Source of the DNA: an uncultured Bifidobacterium sp.
Lineage (GTDB): Bacteria; Actinomycetota; Actinomycetes; Actinomycetales; Bifidobacteriaceae
Length of the DNA: 18,346 bases
Direction: 5' to 3'
Assembly: GCF_949292005.1 (NCBI RefSeq)
Contig: NZ_CASEXV010000068.1
Coordinates: 1 to 18,346 of the forward strand
The notes beneath the pieces were generated by a model, which did no database searches, was not told the DNA's origin, and was given only the letters and a program-made list of their open reading frames with translations. A program made the position numbers and the translations under genes. Position 1 is the first letter of the stretch. Every line of letters begins with the position of its first letter. Shown here in pieces: positions 6,873 through 15,700 of this stretch.

Positions 6873-8879
6873 CTATTCCAGCTCGACCGCTCCCGTGTAC
6901 AGCTGGTAGTACTCCCCGCGCTTGGCGAGGAGCTCGTCATGCGATCCACGCTCGACGATGCGTCCATGATCGAGAACCATGATGACATCCGAATTGCGCA
7001 CGGTGGACAGCCTGTGGGCGATGACAAACACGGTGCGGCCCCTCATCAGGGCGTCCATGCCCGCCTGCACGACCTCCTCCGTGCGCGTGTCGATGGAACT
7101 TGTGGCCTCGTCCAGAATCATGGCCGGCGGATCGGCGACGGCAGCGCGCGCGATCGACACCAGCTGGCGCTGCCCTTGCGACAGTCCGCTGCCATCACCC
7201 TGAAGAACGGTGTGATAACCCTGCGGAAGCATCCGGATGAACCCGTCCGCGTTCGTGCGCCGCGCCGCGGCGATGCATTCCTCGTCGGTGGCGTCCAGAC
7301 GCCCGTAGCGGATGTTGTCCATCACCGTGCCGGTGAAGAGGTTGACATCCTGGAGCACGATGCCCAGCGAGCGCCGAAGATCGGGTTTGACGATGTTGCG
7401 CACGTCGATCCCGTCATAAAGGATCTGCCCCTCCTGGATGTCGTAGAAGCGGTTGATGAGGTTCGTGACGGTGGTCTTCCCCGCGCCGGTGGCACCCACA
7501 AGGGCGATCTTCTGGCCGGGCTTGGCGAACCAGGTGATGCCGTGGAGCACGGGCTTGTCGGGAGAGTATCCGAAAGTCACCTCCGTGAACCTCACGTCGC
7601 CGCGAAGCAACGTGTAACGGCCGTCCGGCGATGTCACCGCGCTCTCCTTGGCCTTCAGGGCCACCTCGCGCGCGGTGCCATGAAGCTTCGACGCCGCGGC
7701 GAGCGACCGTGTCCCATCGTCGTCCGCGGCGCGGTGCCACGCCCAATGCCCCGTCTCGCGGTCGACCTCCGTCATGGTCCGCCCATCGGAGGCGAGCTCG
7801 ACGTTGACCAGATGCACCGTGCCGTCGTCGCTTTCCACCGGTTCGTCCATGAGGGCGAAGATACGGGATGCGCCGGCGAGCGCCATCATGACCATGTTGA
7901 ACTGCATGGACACCTGGCCGATCGGGTTGACGAAGGCGCGCGACAGCGTGAGCACGGCGATCAGGGTGCCCAGAGTGAGCGTCCCCGAGCCCGACAGTCC
8001 CACGTTCCCCCATCCCGCCAACGCGGTGGCTCCGCCGACGATGGCGAGGAGCACATAGAGCATGTACCCCATGTTCCCCACGACCGGCATGATGTTGTTG
8101 CCGAAGGTGTTGGCCGCGGCCGAGGCCCGGTAGAGCTTCTCGTTGCGGCGGTCGAACTCCGTGGCCGTCGCGTTCTCATGGTTGAAGACCTTGATGACCT
8201 TCTGGCCGTTGACGGCCTCCTCGACGAAGGCGTTGACCTCTCCCAGGGTCTGCTGCTGGCGGATGAAGAACATGCCGCTGCGGGTGACCATGAACCGCAC
8301 AACCGCCACCAGCAGAACGGTGAACACCAGCGTGAACACGGTGAAGGGGATGGAGAGCCACAGCATGGAGATCAGAGCCGCCAAGGCCGACACGCCTGAG
8401 GAGAACATCTCCGGGAACGACTGTGATATCGCCTGCCTGAGCGTGTCGGTGTCGTTGGTATAGCGGCTCATGGTGTCGCCATGCTCATGGGTGTCGAAAT
8501 AGCTGATCGGGAGGCGCTGCTGATGCACGAACATCTCGTCGCGGATGTCCTTGAGCGTGCCCTGCTCCACGGTCACGATCAGCCAGTTCCACAGCCAGGT
8601 GCTGAACACGCCGACCGCGTAGAGGCAACCCATCAGGGTCAGCGCGGTCAGAAGCGGCCCCCAGTCGGGGTCGGACGCTCCGACCAACGGAAGGATGTAC
8701 GTGTCGATCAGGGACTGGAGAAAAAGGGCCGATCCCGCCTGCGCCGCGGCCCCCAGAAGGATGCACACGATGATGGTCACCACCCGCCAGCGGTAGCGCA
8801 TGATGTATCCAAAGATGCGCTTGGTGGTTCCCGGAGCCGCCTTCATCGGCGCATGGTTCATGGTCGTCGCCTTAGGCAT
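6873..8879 (-). CDS. ABC exporter subunit with intact catalytic residues (half-transporter), 668 aa
   Basis: This membrane protein has one transmembrane domain (about residues 15-330) and one nucleotide-binding domain. The Walker A is VGATGAGKTT (about 458-467), the signature reads LSQGQ (about 565), the Walker B is MILDEATSS with the catalytic Glu (about 588), and the switch His lies in IAHRLS (His about 622). The non-standard LSQGQ signature together with intact Glu and His is the pattern of the catalytic partner in heterodimeric exporters such as LmrCD, BmrCD and TM287/288. A linker of about 80 residues (345-427) with a GHWAWH patch separates the domains. The frame is open further upstream, but that part overlaps the preceding gene. 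The ATG at 8879 has GGGAGG eight bases before it and overlaps the preceding stop by eight bases. The protein probably pairs with the 8872-10692 product to export drugs or bile-type compounds, as BbmA/BbmB does in B. breve. Confidence 0.93.
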   Translation of the reverse strand: MPKATTMNHAPMKAAPGTTKRIFGYIMRYRWRVVTIIVCILLGAAAQAGSALFLQSLIDTYILPLVGASDPDWGPLLTALTLMGCLYAVGVFSTWLWNWLIVTVEQGTLKDIRDEMFVHQQRLPISYFDTHEHGDTMSRYTNDTDTLRQAISQSFPEMFSSGVSALAALISMLWLSIPFTVFTLVFTVLLVAVVRFMVTRSGMFFIRQQQTLGEVNAFVEEAVNGQKVIKVFNHENATATEFDRRNEKLYRASAAANTFGNNIMPVVGNMGYMLYVLLAIVGGATALAGWGNVGLSGSGTLTLGTLIAVLTLSRAFVNPIGQVSMQFNMVMMALAGASRIFALMDEPVESDDGTVHLVNVELASDGRTMTEVDRETGHWAWHRAADDDGTRSLAAASKLHGTAREVALKAKESAVTSPDGRYTLLRGDVRFTEVTFGYSPDKPVLHGITWFAKPGQKIALVGATGAGKTTVTNLINRFYDIQEGQILYDGIDVRNIVKPDLRRSLGIVLQDVNLFTGTVMDNIRYGRLDATDEECIAAARRTNADGFIRMLPQGYHTVLQGDGSGLSQGQRQLVSIARAAVADPPAMILDEATSSIDTRTEEVVQAGMDALMRGRTVFVIAHRLSTVRNSDVIMVLDHGRIVERGSHDELLAKRGEYYQLYTGAVELE

Positions 8880-10692
8880 CCAGATCGCCTCCCTTGTTCT
8901 GCGTCTGAGATTCGTAGATCGAACGGTATTCGTCGCAGGTCTCCAGCAGCTGCTCGTGCGTGCCCCTGTCGATGATCCGGCCCTCCTCCATGACGACGAT
9001 GAGGTCCGAATCCTGCACCGACGCCACGCGCTGCGCGATGATGATCTTGGTGGTGTCGGGTATCTCATCGTGGAACGCCTCGCGTATCAGACGGTCGGTT
9101 TTCGTGTCGACCGCGCTGGTGGAGTCGTCCAATATCAGGATCCGCGGCCGTTTGAGCAGCGCCCTCGCGACGCACAGACGCTGGCGCTGTCCGCCCGAAA
9201 CATTGGTGCCACCCTGCTCGATGTGGGTGTCGTAACCGTCGGGAAACTCGGTGATGAACCCGTCCGCCTGGGCCAGACGCGCGGCGTGGCGGATCTCCTC
9301 GTCGCTCGCGGCGGGATTGCCCCAGCGCAGGTTCTCGGCGATCGTGCCGCTGAACAGCACGTTCTTCTGAAGCACCATGGCCACCTGGTCGCGCAGCGCG
9401 GTCAGATCGTATTCGCGCACGTCGTGGCCGCCGACCTTCAGCGAGCCGCCGGACACGTCGTAGAGACGCGGAATGAGCTGCACCAGACTGGACTTGGACG
9501 ATCCCGTCCCGCCCACGATGCCGAGGGTGGAGCCGGAGGGAATGGACAGGGAGATGTCGTCGAGAACGGGCCTTTCGGAGCTGGTCGCATAGCGGAACGT
9601 CACGTGGTCGAAGTCCACCGATCCGTCGGGAACGTCCATCCGGGGGTTGTCGGGATCCGTCACCGTGCTGGTCTCCTGCAGGACCTGGCAGATGCGTTCG
9701 GCCGAGGCCTGCGAGATGATGACCATGACGACGATCATCGACAGCATCATCATCGACATGAGGATATGCATGGCGTACGTCACCAGGGCCGTCAGATCGC
9801 CGGTCGTCAATCCAAGAGCCGAGCTGTTGCCGGAGGCCACGATCTGTCTGGCACCGATCCACGCGATGAGGATCATGGTGGCGTACATGCAGAACTGCAG
9901 AAGCGGCATGTTGAAGCTCATGATCTTCTCGGCCTTGGTGAAGTCGTCGAATATCGACTGGGATATCCTGCCGAACTTCGACACCTCATGGTCCTCGCGG
10001 TTGTAGGACTTGACCACGCGCACGCCCTGCAGGTTCTCGTCCACGACGTTGTTGAGCCGATCGTAGGTGTGGAAGACGCGCTCGAAGACCGGATGGACAA
10101 GGAACACCAGAGCGATCAGCCCGCCCCCGAGAATCGGCACCGCCGCCAGGAAGACCAGCGAGATCGAAGGACTGATCCGATAGGTGAACAGCCATGCGAC
10201 CACCACCATGACGGGAGCCCTCACGCCCAGTCTGATAAGCATCTGGTAGGCGTTCTGCAGGTTCGTCACATCCGTTGTCAGCCGGGTGATGATCGATCCC
10301 GTCGAGAAACGGTCGATGTTCGTGAAGCTGAAGGACTGCACCTTGGAAAACAGGTCATGCCGCAGATTGCGGGCGAATCCCGCCGCCGCGACCGCCGCGA
10401 ATCGTCCGGACAGGAAGCCGCATGCCATCGACACCACGGAGCATGCGATGAGTATCACTCCGAAACGCCAGATCAGCGGCATGGATCCGCCCGCGATGCC
10501 CTGGTCGATGAGCGTGGCCATCAGCGTGGGGATGAGGATCTCCAACACCCCTTCGACGACCACGAACATCGGTGTGAGCAGCGTGGGTCGTTTGAACTCC
10601 CGCAGACTGCCCAGCAGCGTGCGTATCACATGCGTCGGTGTCGCCGGCTCCTGCCGGAGCGTGCCTCCGACCTCATCAATGGCTGTCGTCAC
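8872..10692 (-). CDS. ABC exporter subunit with degenerate catalytic site (half-transporter), 606 aa
   Basis: This is the partner half-transporter. Membrane helices fill about residues 35-320 (for example MFVVVEGVLEILIPTL and MMMLSMIVVMVIISQ), followed by a nucleotide-binding domain. Walker A is GGTGSSKSS with Lys near 400, and the signature VSGGQRQR is canonical. The Walker B reads LILDDSTS, with Asp in place of the catalytic Glu (about 521). The switch residue is Gln, in IIIAQRVAS (about 552), in place of His. These two changes are the mark of the degenerate subunit of heterodimeric exporters: its canonical signature completes the working ATP site of the other subunit. The GTG start at 10692 overlaps the stop of the MarR gene as GTGA and has AAGGAG eight bases upstream. 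The stop overlaps the start of the next subunit, so the three genes look translationally coupled. The exported substrate cannot be read from the sequence. Confidence 0.93.
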   Translation of the reverse strand: MTTAIDEVGGTLRQEPATPTHVIRTLLGSLREFKRPTLLTPMFVVVEGVLEILIPTLMATLIDQGIAGGSMPLIWRFGVILIACSVVSMACGFLSGRFAAVAAAGFARNLRHDLFSKVQSFSFTNIDRFSTGSIITRLTTDVTNLQNAYQMLIRLGVRAPVMVVVAWLFTYRISPSISLVFLAAVPILGGGLIALVFLVHPVFERVFHTYDRLNNVVDENLQGVRVVKSYNREDHEVSKFGRISQSIFDDFTKAEKIMSFNMPLLQFCMYATMILIAWIGARQIVASGNSSALGLTTGDLTALVTYAMHILMSMMMLSMIVVMVIISQASAERICQVLQETSTVTDPDNPRMDVPDGSVDFDHVTFRYATSSERPVLDDISLSIPSGSTLGIVGGTGSSKSSLVQLIPRLYDVSGGSLKVGGHDVREYDLTALRDQVAMVLQKNVLFSGTIAENLRWGNPAASDEEIRHAARLAQADGFITEFPDGYDTHIEQGGTNVSGGQRQRLCVARALLKRPRILILDDSTSAVDTKTDRLIREAFHDEIPDTTKIIIAQRVASVQDSDLIVVMEEGRIIDRGTHEQLLETCDEYRSIYESQTQNKGGDLDA

Positions 10693-11303
10693 TCGTTGAT
10701 CTCCTTCGTTCTCTCCGTTGCGGCACCCTCACCATCGTCACTCGGCCCATCCATCGGCGCCCCAGAGTGGGCATGACGGTACTGCGCCGCGTCGATGTTC
10801 GCCGTGAGTCGGTCGATGTAGCAGGCCAGGCGTCCACGCTCCTCGGGAGTGAATCCCACAAAGAGCTCCTCCTCCATCCGCATCGCATTGGCCACGAGAC
10901 CCTCGACGATGGCGTCGGCGCTGTCCGTGAGCAGAATGCGCTTCATACGGGCGTCACCGGGCACCGACTCGCGGACGATGAGACCTTTGCGCTCCATCAA
11001 CGCCAGCACACGCGAAGCCGTGGACCGCGTGATGCAGAAACGTCTTTCGATGTCCCTCTGCACGATGGTCTCGGCGCGATGGCGGGCGAGGAACATGATG
11101 ATGTGGGCGTTGCCGCCTGTGGCGATACGCGCGTTGTCCGGCATGGTCGCACTCAGATAACGTCGTATCCGGCGATTCAGACTGCTGATGTCGATGCCTA
11201 TGCTGCGCTTTTCCACGGTGCCTGTCTCATCGATGGCACGGCGTTCGCCGACGGTGTCGCTTCTCTCCACAGCGGTCATCCTAATATGGCTCACATACAA
11301 CAT
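10689..11303 (-). CDS. MarR-family transcriptional regulator, 204 aa
   Basis: This is a small DNA-binding regulator with a winged helix-turn-helix, seen around residues 80-120 (RDIERRFCITRSTASRVLALMERKGLIVRES). The basic wing follows (GDARMKRILLT), with dimerisation helices on both sides (EELFVGFTPEERGRLACYIDRL). The C-terminus beyond about residue 180 is a disordered acidic/polar tail. MarR proteins usually repress their own operon until a toxic ligand binds. The gene runs directly into the two ABC exporter genes with a four-base overlap, so these are the obvious targets. The start is uncertain: ATG at 11303 gives 204 residues, and ATG at 11279 gives 196. Neither has a clear Shine-Dalgarno sequence. 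The shorter form would place a pair of near-identical 10-bp repeats (11292-11317) just upstream, as expected for an operator. The family call is firm; ligand and operator are inferred. Confidence 0.92.
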   Translation of the reverse strand: MLYVSHIRMTAVERSDTVGERRAIDETGTVEKRSIGIDISSLNRRIRRYLSATMPDNARIATGGNAHIIMFLARHRAETIVQRDIERRFCITRSTASRVLALMERKGLIVRESVPGDARMKRILLTDSADAIVEGLVANAMRMEEELFVGFTPEERGRLACYIDRLTANIDAAQYRHAHSGAPMDGPSDDGEGAATERTKEINE

Positions 11304-11317
11304 GCCGCATATACAAC
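11292..11317 (-). repeat. Pair of 10-bp direct repeats at the marR start, possible operator
   Basis: On the minus strand GTTGTATATG (11317-11308) and GTTGTATGTG (11301-11292) match at 9 of 10 bases with a 16-base period. They fall at the start of the MarR-type gene. The period is not two full helical turns, and MarR sites are commonly inverted rather than direct, so an operator role is only a suggestion. Confidence 0.4.
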
Positions 11318-11361
11318 AATCAGCGTAATCATGGCGTCAGGCTGCCGGCATCACGCGCCCA

Positions 11362-12630
11362 CTAACGCTGGAACACCTCCGGATGCGCCGGATCCCCCGG
11401 CACATCCTCAAGCAACCCGCCAAGCTCCAGAAACTCACGCCAGAAATCCCAGGGCCGTCCGTAGGGTGTCGCCTCCGCGCCGAACGCCTGGATGTTGGCC
11501 TTCGCCTCGTAGACGTCCAACTCATTGATCCCCTCGAAGAACGACGCCAGACGCTCCAGATTCCGCCCATCGTAGAACAGCGAGCCGATGATCTGCGTGA
11601 GACGCTCCGCGCGGGCCAACGGCAGGGAGTCCCAATGCCTGAACTCGATGAAGTTCTTGAGCCTCGCATCGTTGAAATGAGTGGAGATGACGTGATTGAT
11701 CTCATAGGCGTTGAGCGCGCGGTCGGGGTATATCTCGCCCGCGTTCTCGCGGAAGGCCGCGCGATGCTTATCGGTCTCCGGCAGGACGTCCGCCTCCGGC
11801 GTATGCGTAAGATCGGCGAACATCAACGGCGTCGACAGCACGTCGACCGCATAGTCCTCCCAGCCAAAACGCGGGTCGTACAGGCCGGGTATGACGTTCG
11901 TCCTCTGGAAGTCGAGAGCGTCCCACATGCGTTGGCGCAACAGGGGGAAGGGGTTCTCCGCACCTTCGAAGTACGGAGCGTTGCGGAAGAACCAGGCAAG
12001 GATGGGACCGACCGCCGTCCCCACTCGCAGTTTGGCTATCGCGTCGGCCTCATCGCGGTAGTCGATGCTCACCTGGGTGGAGGCGGAGCAGCGCATCATG
12101 CACAGCCCGTACTGCCCCACCCGGCCGAGGTAGTCGCTCATGGCGGCGTAGCGGCTTTTGGGGTTCACGGGGATATCGGCGAAACCGGTTTTCGGCTGAT
12201 ATCCATAGGAGACAAGACGGAAGCCCAAGTCGTCAAGAATGGGGTCCGCCTCGGAGCGGAAGGCCCGATACACCCTCCCCAGCTCCTCCGGGGCCCTGAG
12301 CACTCCGATGGAGCATTCGACCTGGGCACCCGGTTCAAGCGAGATGGATATTCCATCCCTCGCCAGACCGACAAGGCGACCATTCTCCCAGTACTCACGG
12401 TCGACGTCGTAATTGGGACGCAGCCGGCCGAGCAGCGTCTCCACACCTCGCGGCTCATAGTAGTTGACGGCCTCATCGGTTCCGTTGCGGACGGGAAGAT
12501 GCTCGATCTCCACGCCGAAACCTCCCGGCCCCGATTTGGCCCCCGCTTCGAAGAACGACACCAGACTCGCGAGATGCCGGGGATTGACCGTGGCGCCGAG
12601 ATGGGCGTAGCTGATGCGTGGCGTGACCAT
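11362..12630 (-). CDS. Glutamate-cysteine ligase, GCS2 family, 422 aa
   Basis: Members of this family join glutamate to cysteine with ATP to make gamma-glutamylcysteine, the first step of glutathione synthesis. Family marks are FGVEIEH (38-44), ISISLEPGAQVECS (94-107), the SYGYQP turn (141-146) and MRCSASTQVSIDY (179-191), all in the GCS2 order. The length fits actinobacterial members of about 400-450 residues. The ATG at 12630 has AGGA seven bases upstream. No glutathione synthetase or ergothioneine gene lies in the window, so the end product could be gamma-glutamylcysteine itself, a different gamma-glutamyl compound, or glutathione made with a gene elsewhere. EgtA-type enzymes belong to the same superfamily, so the exact role is less certain than the fold. 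It is preceded by a 125-base gap and followed 58 bases later by the MarR gene, and is probably transcribed separately. Its link to the exporter operon is not shown. Confidence 0.85.
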   Translation of the reverse strand: MVTPRISYAHLGATVNPRHLASLVSFFEAGAKSGPGGFGVEIEHLPVRNGTDEAVNYYEPRGVETLLGRLRPNYDVDREYWENGRLVGLARDGISISLEPGAQVECSIGVLRAPEELGRVYRAFRSEADPILDDLGFRLVSYGYQPKTGFADIPVNPKSRYAAMSDYLGRVGQYGLCMMRCSASTQVSIDYRDEADAIAKLRVGTAVGPILAWFFRNAPYFEGAENPFPLLRQRMWDALDFQRTNVIPGLYDPRFGWEDYAVDVLSTPLMFADLTHTPEADVLPETDKHRAAFRENAGEIYPDRALNAYEINHVISTHFNDARLKNFIEFRHWDSLPLARAERLTQIIGSLFYDGRNLERLASFFEGINELDVYEAKANIQAFGAEATPYGRPWDFWREFLELGGLLEDVPGDPAHPEVFQR

Positions 12631-12755
12631 GCGCTCATCCTACGGGAGGGGCGGGAGTCGGCACGCCCCACCGTCATAGGAAACGCCGATGGCGAACCAT
12701 AGGCATGGGCGCAGAACCAAGGATGCGGGCGCGTGCGGGCCACATCACGATTCGG

Positions 12756-15700
12756 CTATGGGCGCACCGGTTGACGCTTCTTGGCCGTGGAGATCATGAG
12801 CTTGATTCTGTTGAGCTGATTGGCCTCCGAAGCACCAGGATCATAGTCGATCGACACGATGTTGGCCTCGGGATGCAGGCGGCGGATCTTGCCGAACATG
12901 CCCCGTCCTGTGACATGGTTCGGAAGACAGGCGAAGGGCTGCGCACACACCACGTTCGAGCAGCCGGACTCCACCAGTTCGATGATCTCGCCGGTGAGCA
13001 GCCAACCCTCGCCGGCCTGCACTCCGATGGAGGTCACCTCGGCCGCCTTGCGGACAAGCTCGGGCATTGGCAGGTCTTGGCTGAACTTGCCGTGGGCGGT
13101 GTCGATGGCATGGCGGATCGGATTGAGATACCGGTCGATTCCCCAGCGCATGACGGCATATGTAAGCTTGTTCCCACCCGTTCCCAAATGCTTCTCGTTC
13201 CAATCCGATATGTACGGCCGGGTCGTCATGAATTCCATCATGCCGGGGACGACCGCCTCACAATCCTGCGATTCGATCACATCGACCAGATGATTGTTGG
13301 CATCCGGATGGTATTTGACGAGAATCTCCCCCACGACGCCCACACGCGGCTTGCGCGGGATGTCGCGAAGTTCAAGGCCGTCGAAACTGGCCACGATGGC
13401 CTTCGCCAGCTGGGGATAGGTCATATATCCACGGCCCAGACGCTTCTTGGCCGTCGTCGACCGTCCGTGGTGCATGATCATCTCCCGTGCGATCTGGTCC
13501 CACATGCGGTACAGCTCATTCGCGCTTCCGGGCGTCGCCTCGTAGGGACGCACGCGCATGAGGCATTTGAGAAGAAGATCGCCGATGGACAGCGCCTTGA
13601 CGGCTCTGTGCAGCATTCCCGGCGTCGCCGTGAAACCGGGGTTGTCCTCGATCCCCTGGGTGCTCAGCGCGATCACCGGCACCTGCGGATACCCGGCGTC
13701 GACGAGGGCCTTGCGGATCAAGCCGAAATAGTTGGTCGCGCGGCACATCCCGCCTGTCTGGGTGATGGCGAGGGCGACATGGTCGGGGTCGTACTTGCCC
13801 TGAACGATTGCATCGACCAGCTGGCCGACGACGACGATGGCCGGATAGCAGGCATCGTTGTTGACGTATTTGAGGCCGAGCTCGATGTCATCATGCGACG
13901 CGGTGCGCAGAATGTCGAACTTGTATCCTCCCGATCGGATGACCGCCTCGATGAGGGACATATGGATGGGGCTCATCTGCGGTCCCACGATGGTGTAGTC
14001 CTTCTTCATGGACCTGCCGAAGGGGATCTTGTTCGAATACGCGGTCATCGTCGCCGAGGTGCGGGCTTTCCCGGACGCGGGCGTGGAAGCGGACTTGGCG
14101 AACGCCCTGCGCGACGCCTCGCGCATGGACGCGGTGAGCTTGGGGTTCGCGGCCATGACGGTATCGAGGAGAACCTGACGGCCAGGGGTCGGCGCGGCCG
14201 AACCGGTGTGCCGGAATCCCGACCCCGACGAAGCAGCCGTGGAATTCGCGGCGCCCATCTGGGTTTCTGCGTTCTTCCGATTCTCACGCTCCTCGACCGC
14301 GGCCTTCAGCGAGCGCAGCCGGATCTTCGCGGCCCCCAGATTGCTGACCTCGTCGATTTTGAGCAGCGTGTACACATCGGACTTGTCGGCCAGTATCTCG
14401 CTGACCTGATCGGTGGTGATCGCGTCGAGTCCGCAACCGAAGGAGTTGAGCTGCACGAGTTCCAGACCCGGATACGAGGACACGAAATTCGCCGCCGCGT
14501 ACAGGCGCGAGTGGTAGGCCCACTGGTTGGTCACGCGGAGAGGAAGATGCGGGGCCTGGACCGGCAGCGCATAGCGGAAGCCATCCTCGTCATGCGCATG
14601 GGGATCCTTGTCGCCCGCGCCGAGATAGTCGCTCAGATGCAGATCGTCCCCCGGCTGCAGCTCGCATATCGAATCCTCCGACAGCACGACCATGCCCAAG
14701 GAGCAGATGGTCTCGGGAATTCCGTGGTTGACTTCGGGATCAATGTGGTAGGGGCGTCCGGCAAGCACAATTCCCCGACAGTCGTGCTCCTTCATATAGG
14801 CCAGGGCGAGTAGTCCCTCCTGCTGCACATCGTGCTTGAAAAGGGCATCCTCGGCATAAGCGGCCTTGACCGCACGTTGGGCTTCGTCCAGCGTGACCCC
14901 CGCCCATGAGAACTCGTCGACGATGCGCTGGGGCATGAGGTCATGGTTGGCGAGATTGAAATACGGTCTCATGTACCGCACGCCATCCGCGCGCAGCTCG
15001 GGCATGTTCGCCCCGACGACGACCGGATAATTCGCCACGACCGGGCAGTTGTAATGATTGTCGGACCCGGCGATGAGATCCTCCTCGTAGGACACGCACG
15101 GGTAGAAAATGGTGCGCACTCCTTTGTCGAGAAGCCAGTCGATATGCCCGTGGACAAGCTTGGCGGGATAGCAGATGTTGTCGGATGCGATGGATTCGAT
15201 GCCACGCTCGAACAGCTCATGGCTCGAGCGTCCCGAGATCATGACCTTGAATCCCAGATTGGTCAGAAGCGTGAACCAGAAGGGATAGTTCTCGTACATG
15301 TTGAGGACGCGCGGTATGCCGATCTCGCCACGGGTGGCCTTTTTGTCGGTGAGTCTGCGGTACCCGAAGCATCTTTTGTATTTGTAGTCGTACAGGTTCG
15401 GACGGTCGGAGCGATGTCGCCTGGCGTCGCCGCCGCGCTCGCACCTGTTTCCAGTCACGTAACGCGACCCATCCTGGAAGGTGGTGATGGTGAGCTTGCA
15501 GTGGTTCTGGCAGAGCTTGCACACGTCGCGTTCGGATGTCATGGACAGGCCATCGAGATCCGCTCCGCCGAGAAGTGTCGATGTGGTGTGGGCCGGCCCG
15601 TCGGGCGCGTCGTCCACATAATGCATGCGCGCGGTGAGGGCCGCGCCATAGGCACCCATCAGACCCGCGATGTTGGGGCGGGTCACCTCGCGGCCGGTGA

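Noticed and set aside
6435..8399. A 654-residue plus-strand open frame across the T-box leader and one ABC gene
   Set aside because: It lies antisense to an unmistakable ABC transporter and a riboswitch, with low-complexity His/Gly/Glu-rich sequence and no domain.
8880..9068. A 63-residue N-terminal extension of the second ABC subunit
   Set aside because: The extension lies wholly inside the preceding gene in another frame and is Arg/Ser-rich nonsense; the ATG at 8879 has a strong GGGAGG ribosome site.
8800..10776. A 658-residue plus-strand open frame antisense to the other ABC gene
   Set aside because: Shadow of the minus-strand coding frame; no recognisable motif, and His/Asp/Arg-biased composition.
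12705..14813. A 702-residue plus-strand open frame, and another at 15930-17522
   Set aside because: Both are antisense to the giant activase-related gene, whose motifs are clear on the minus strand.
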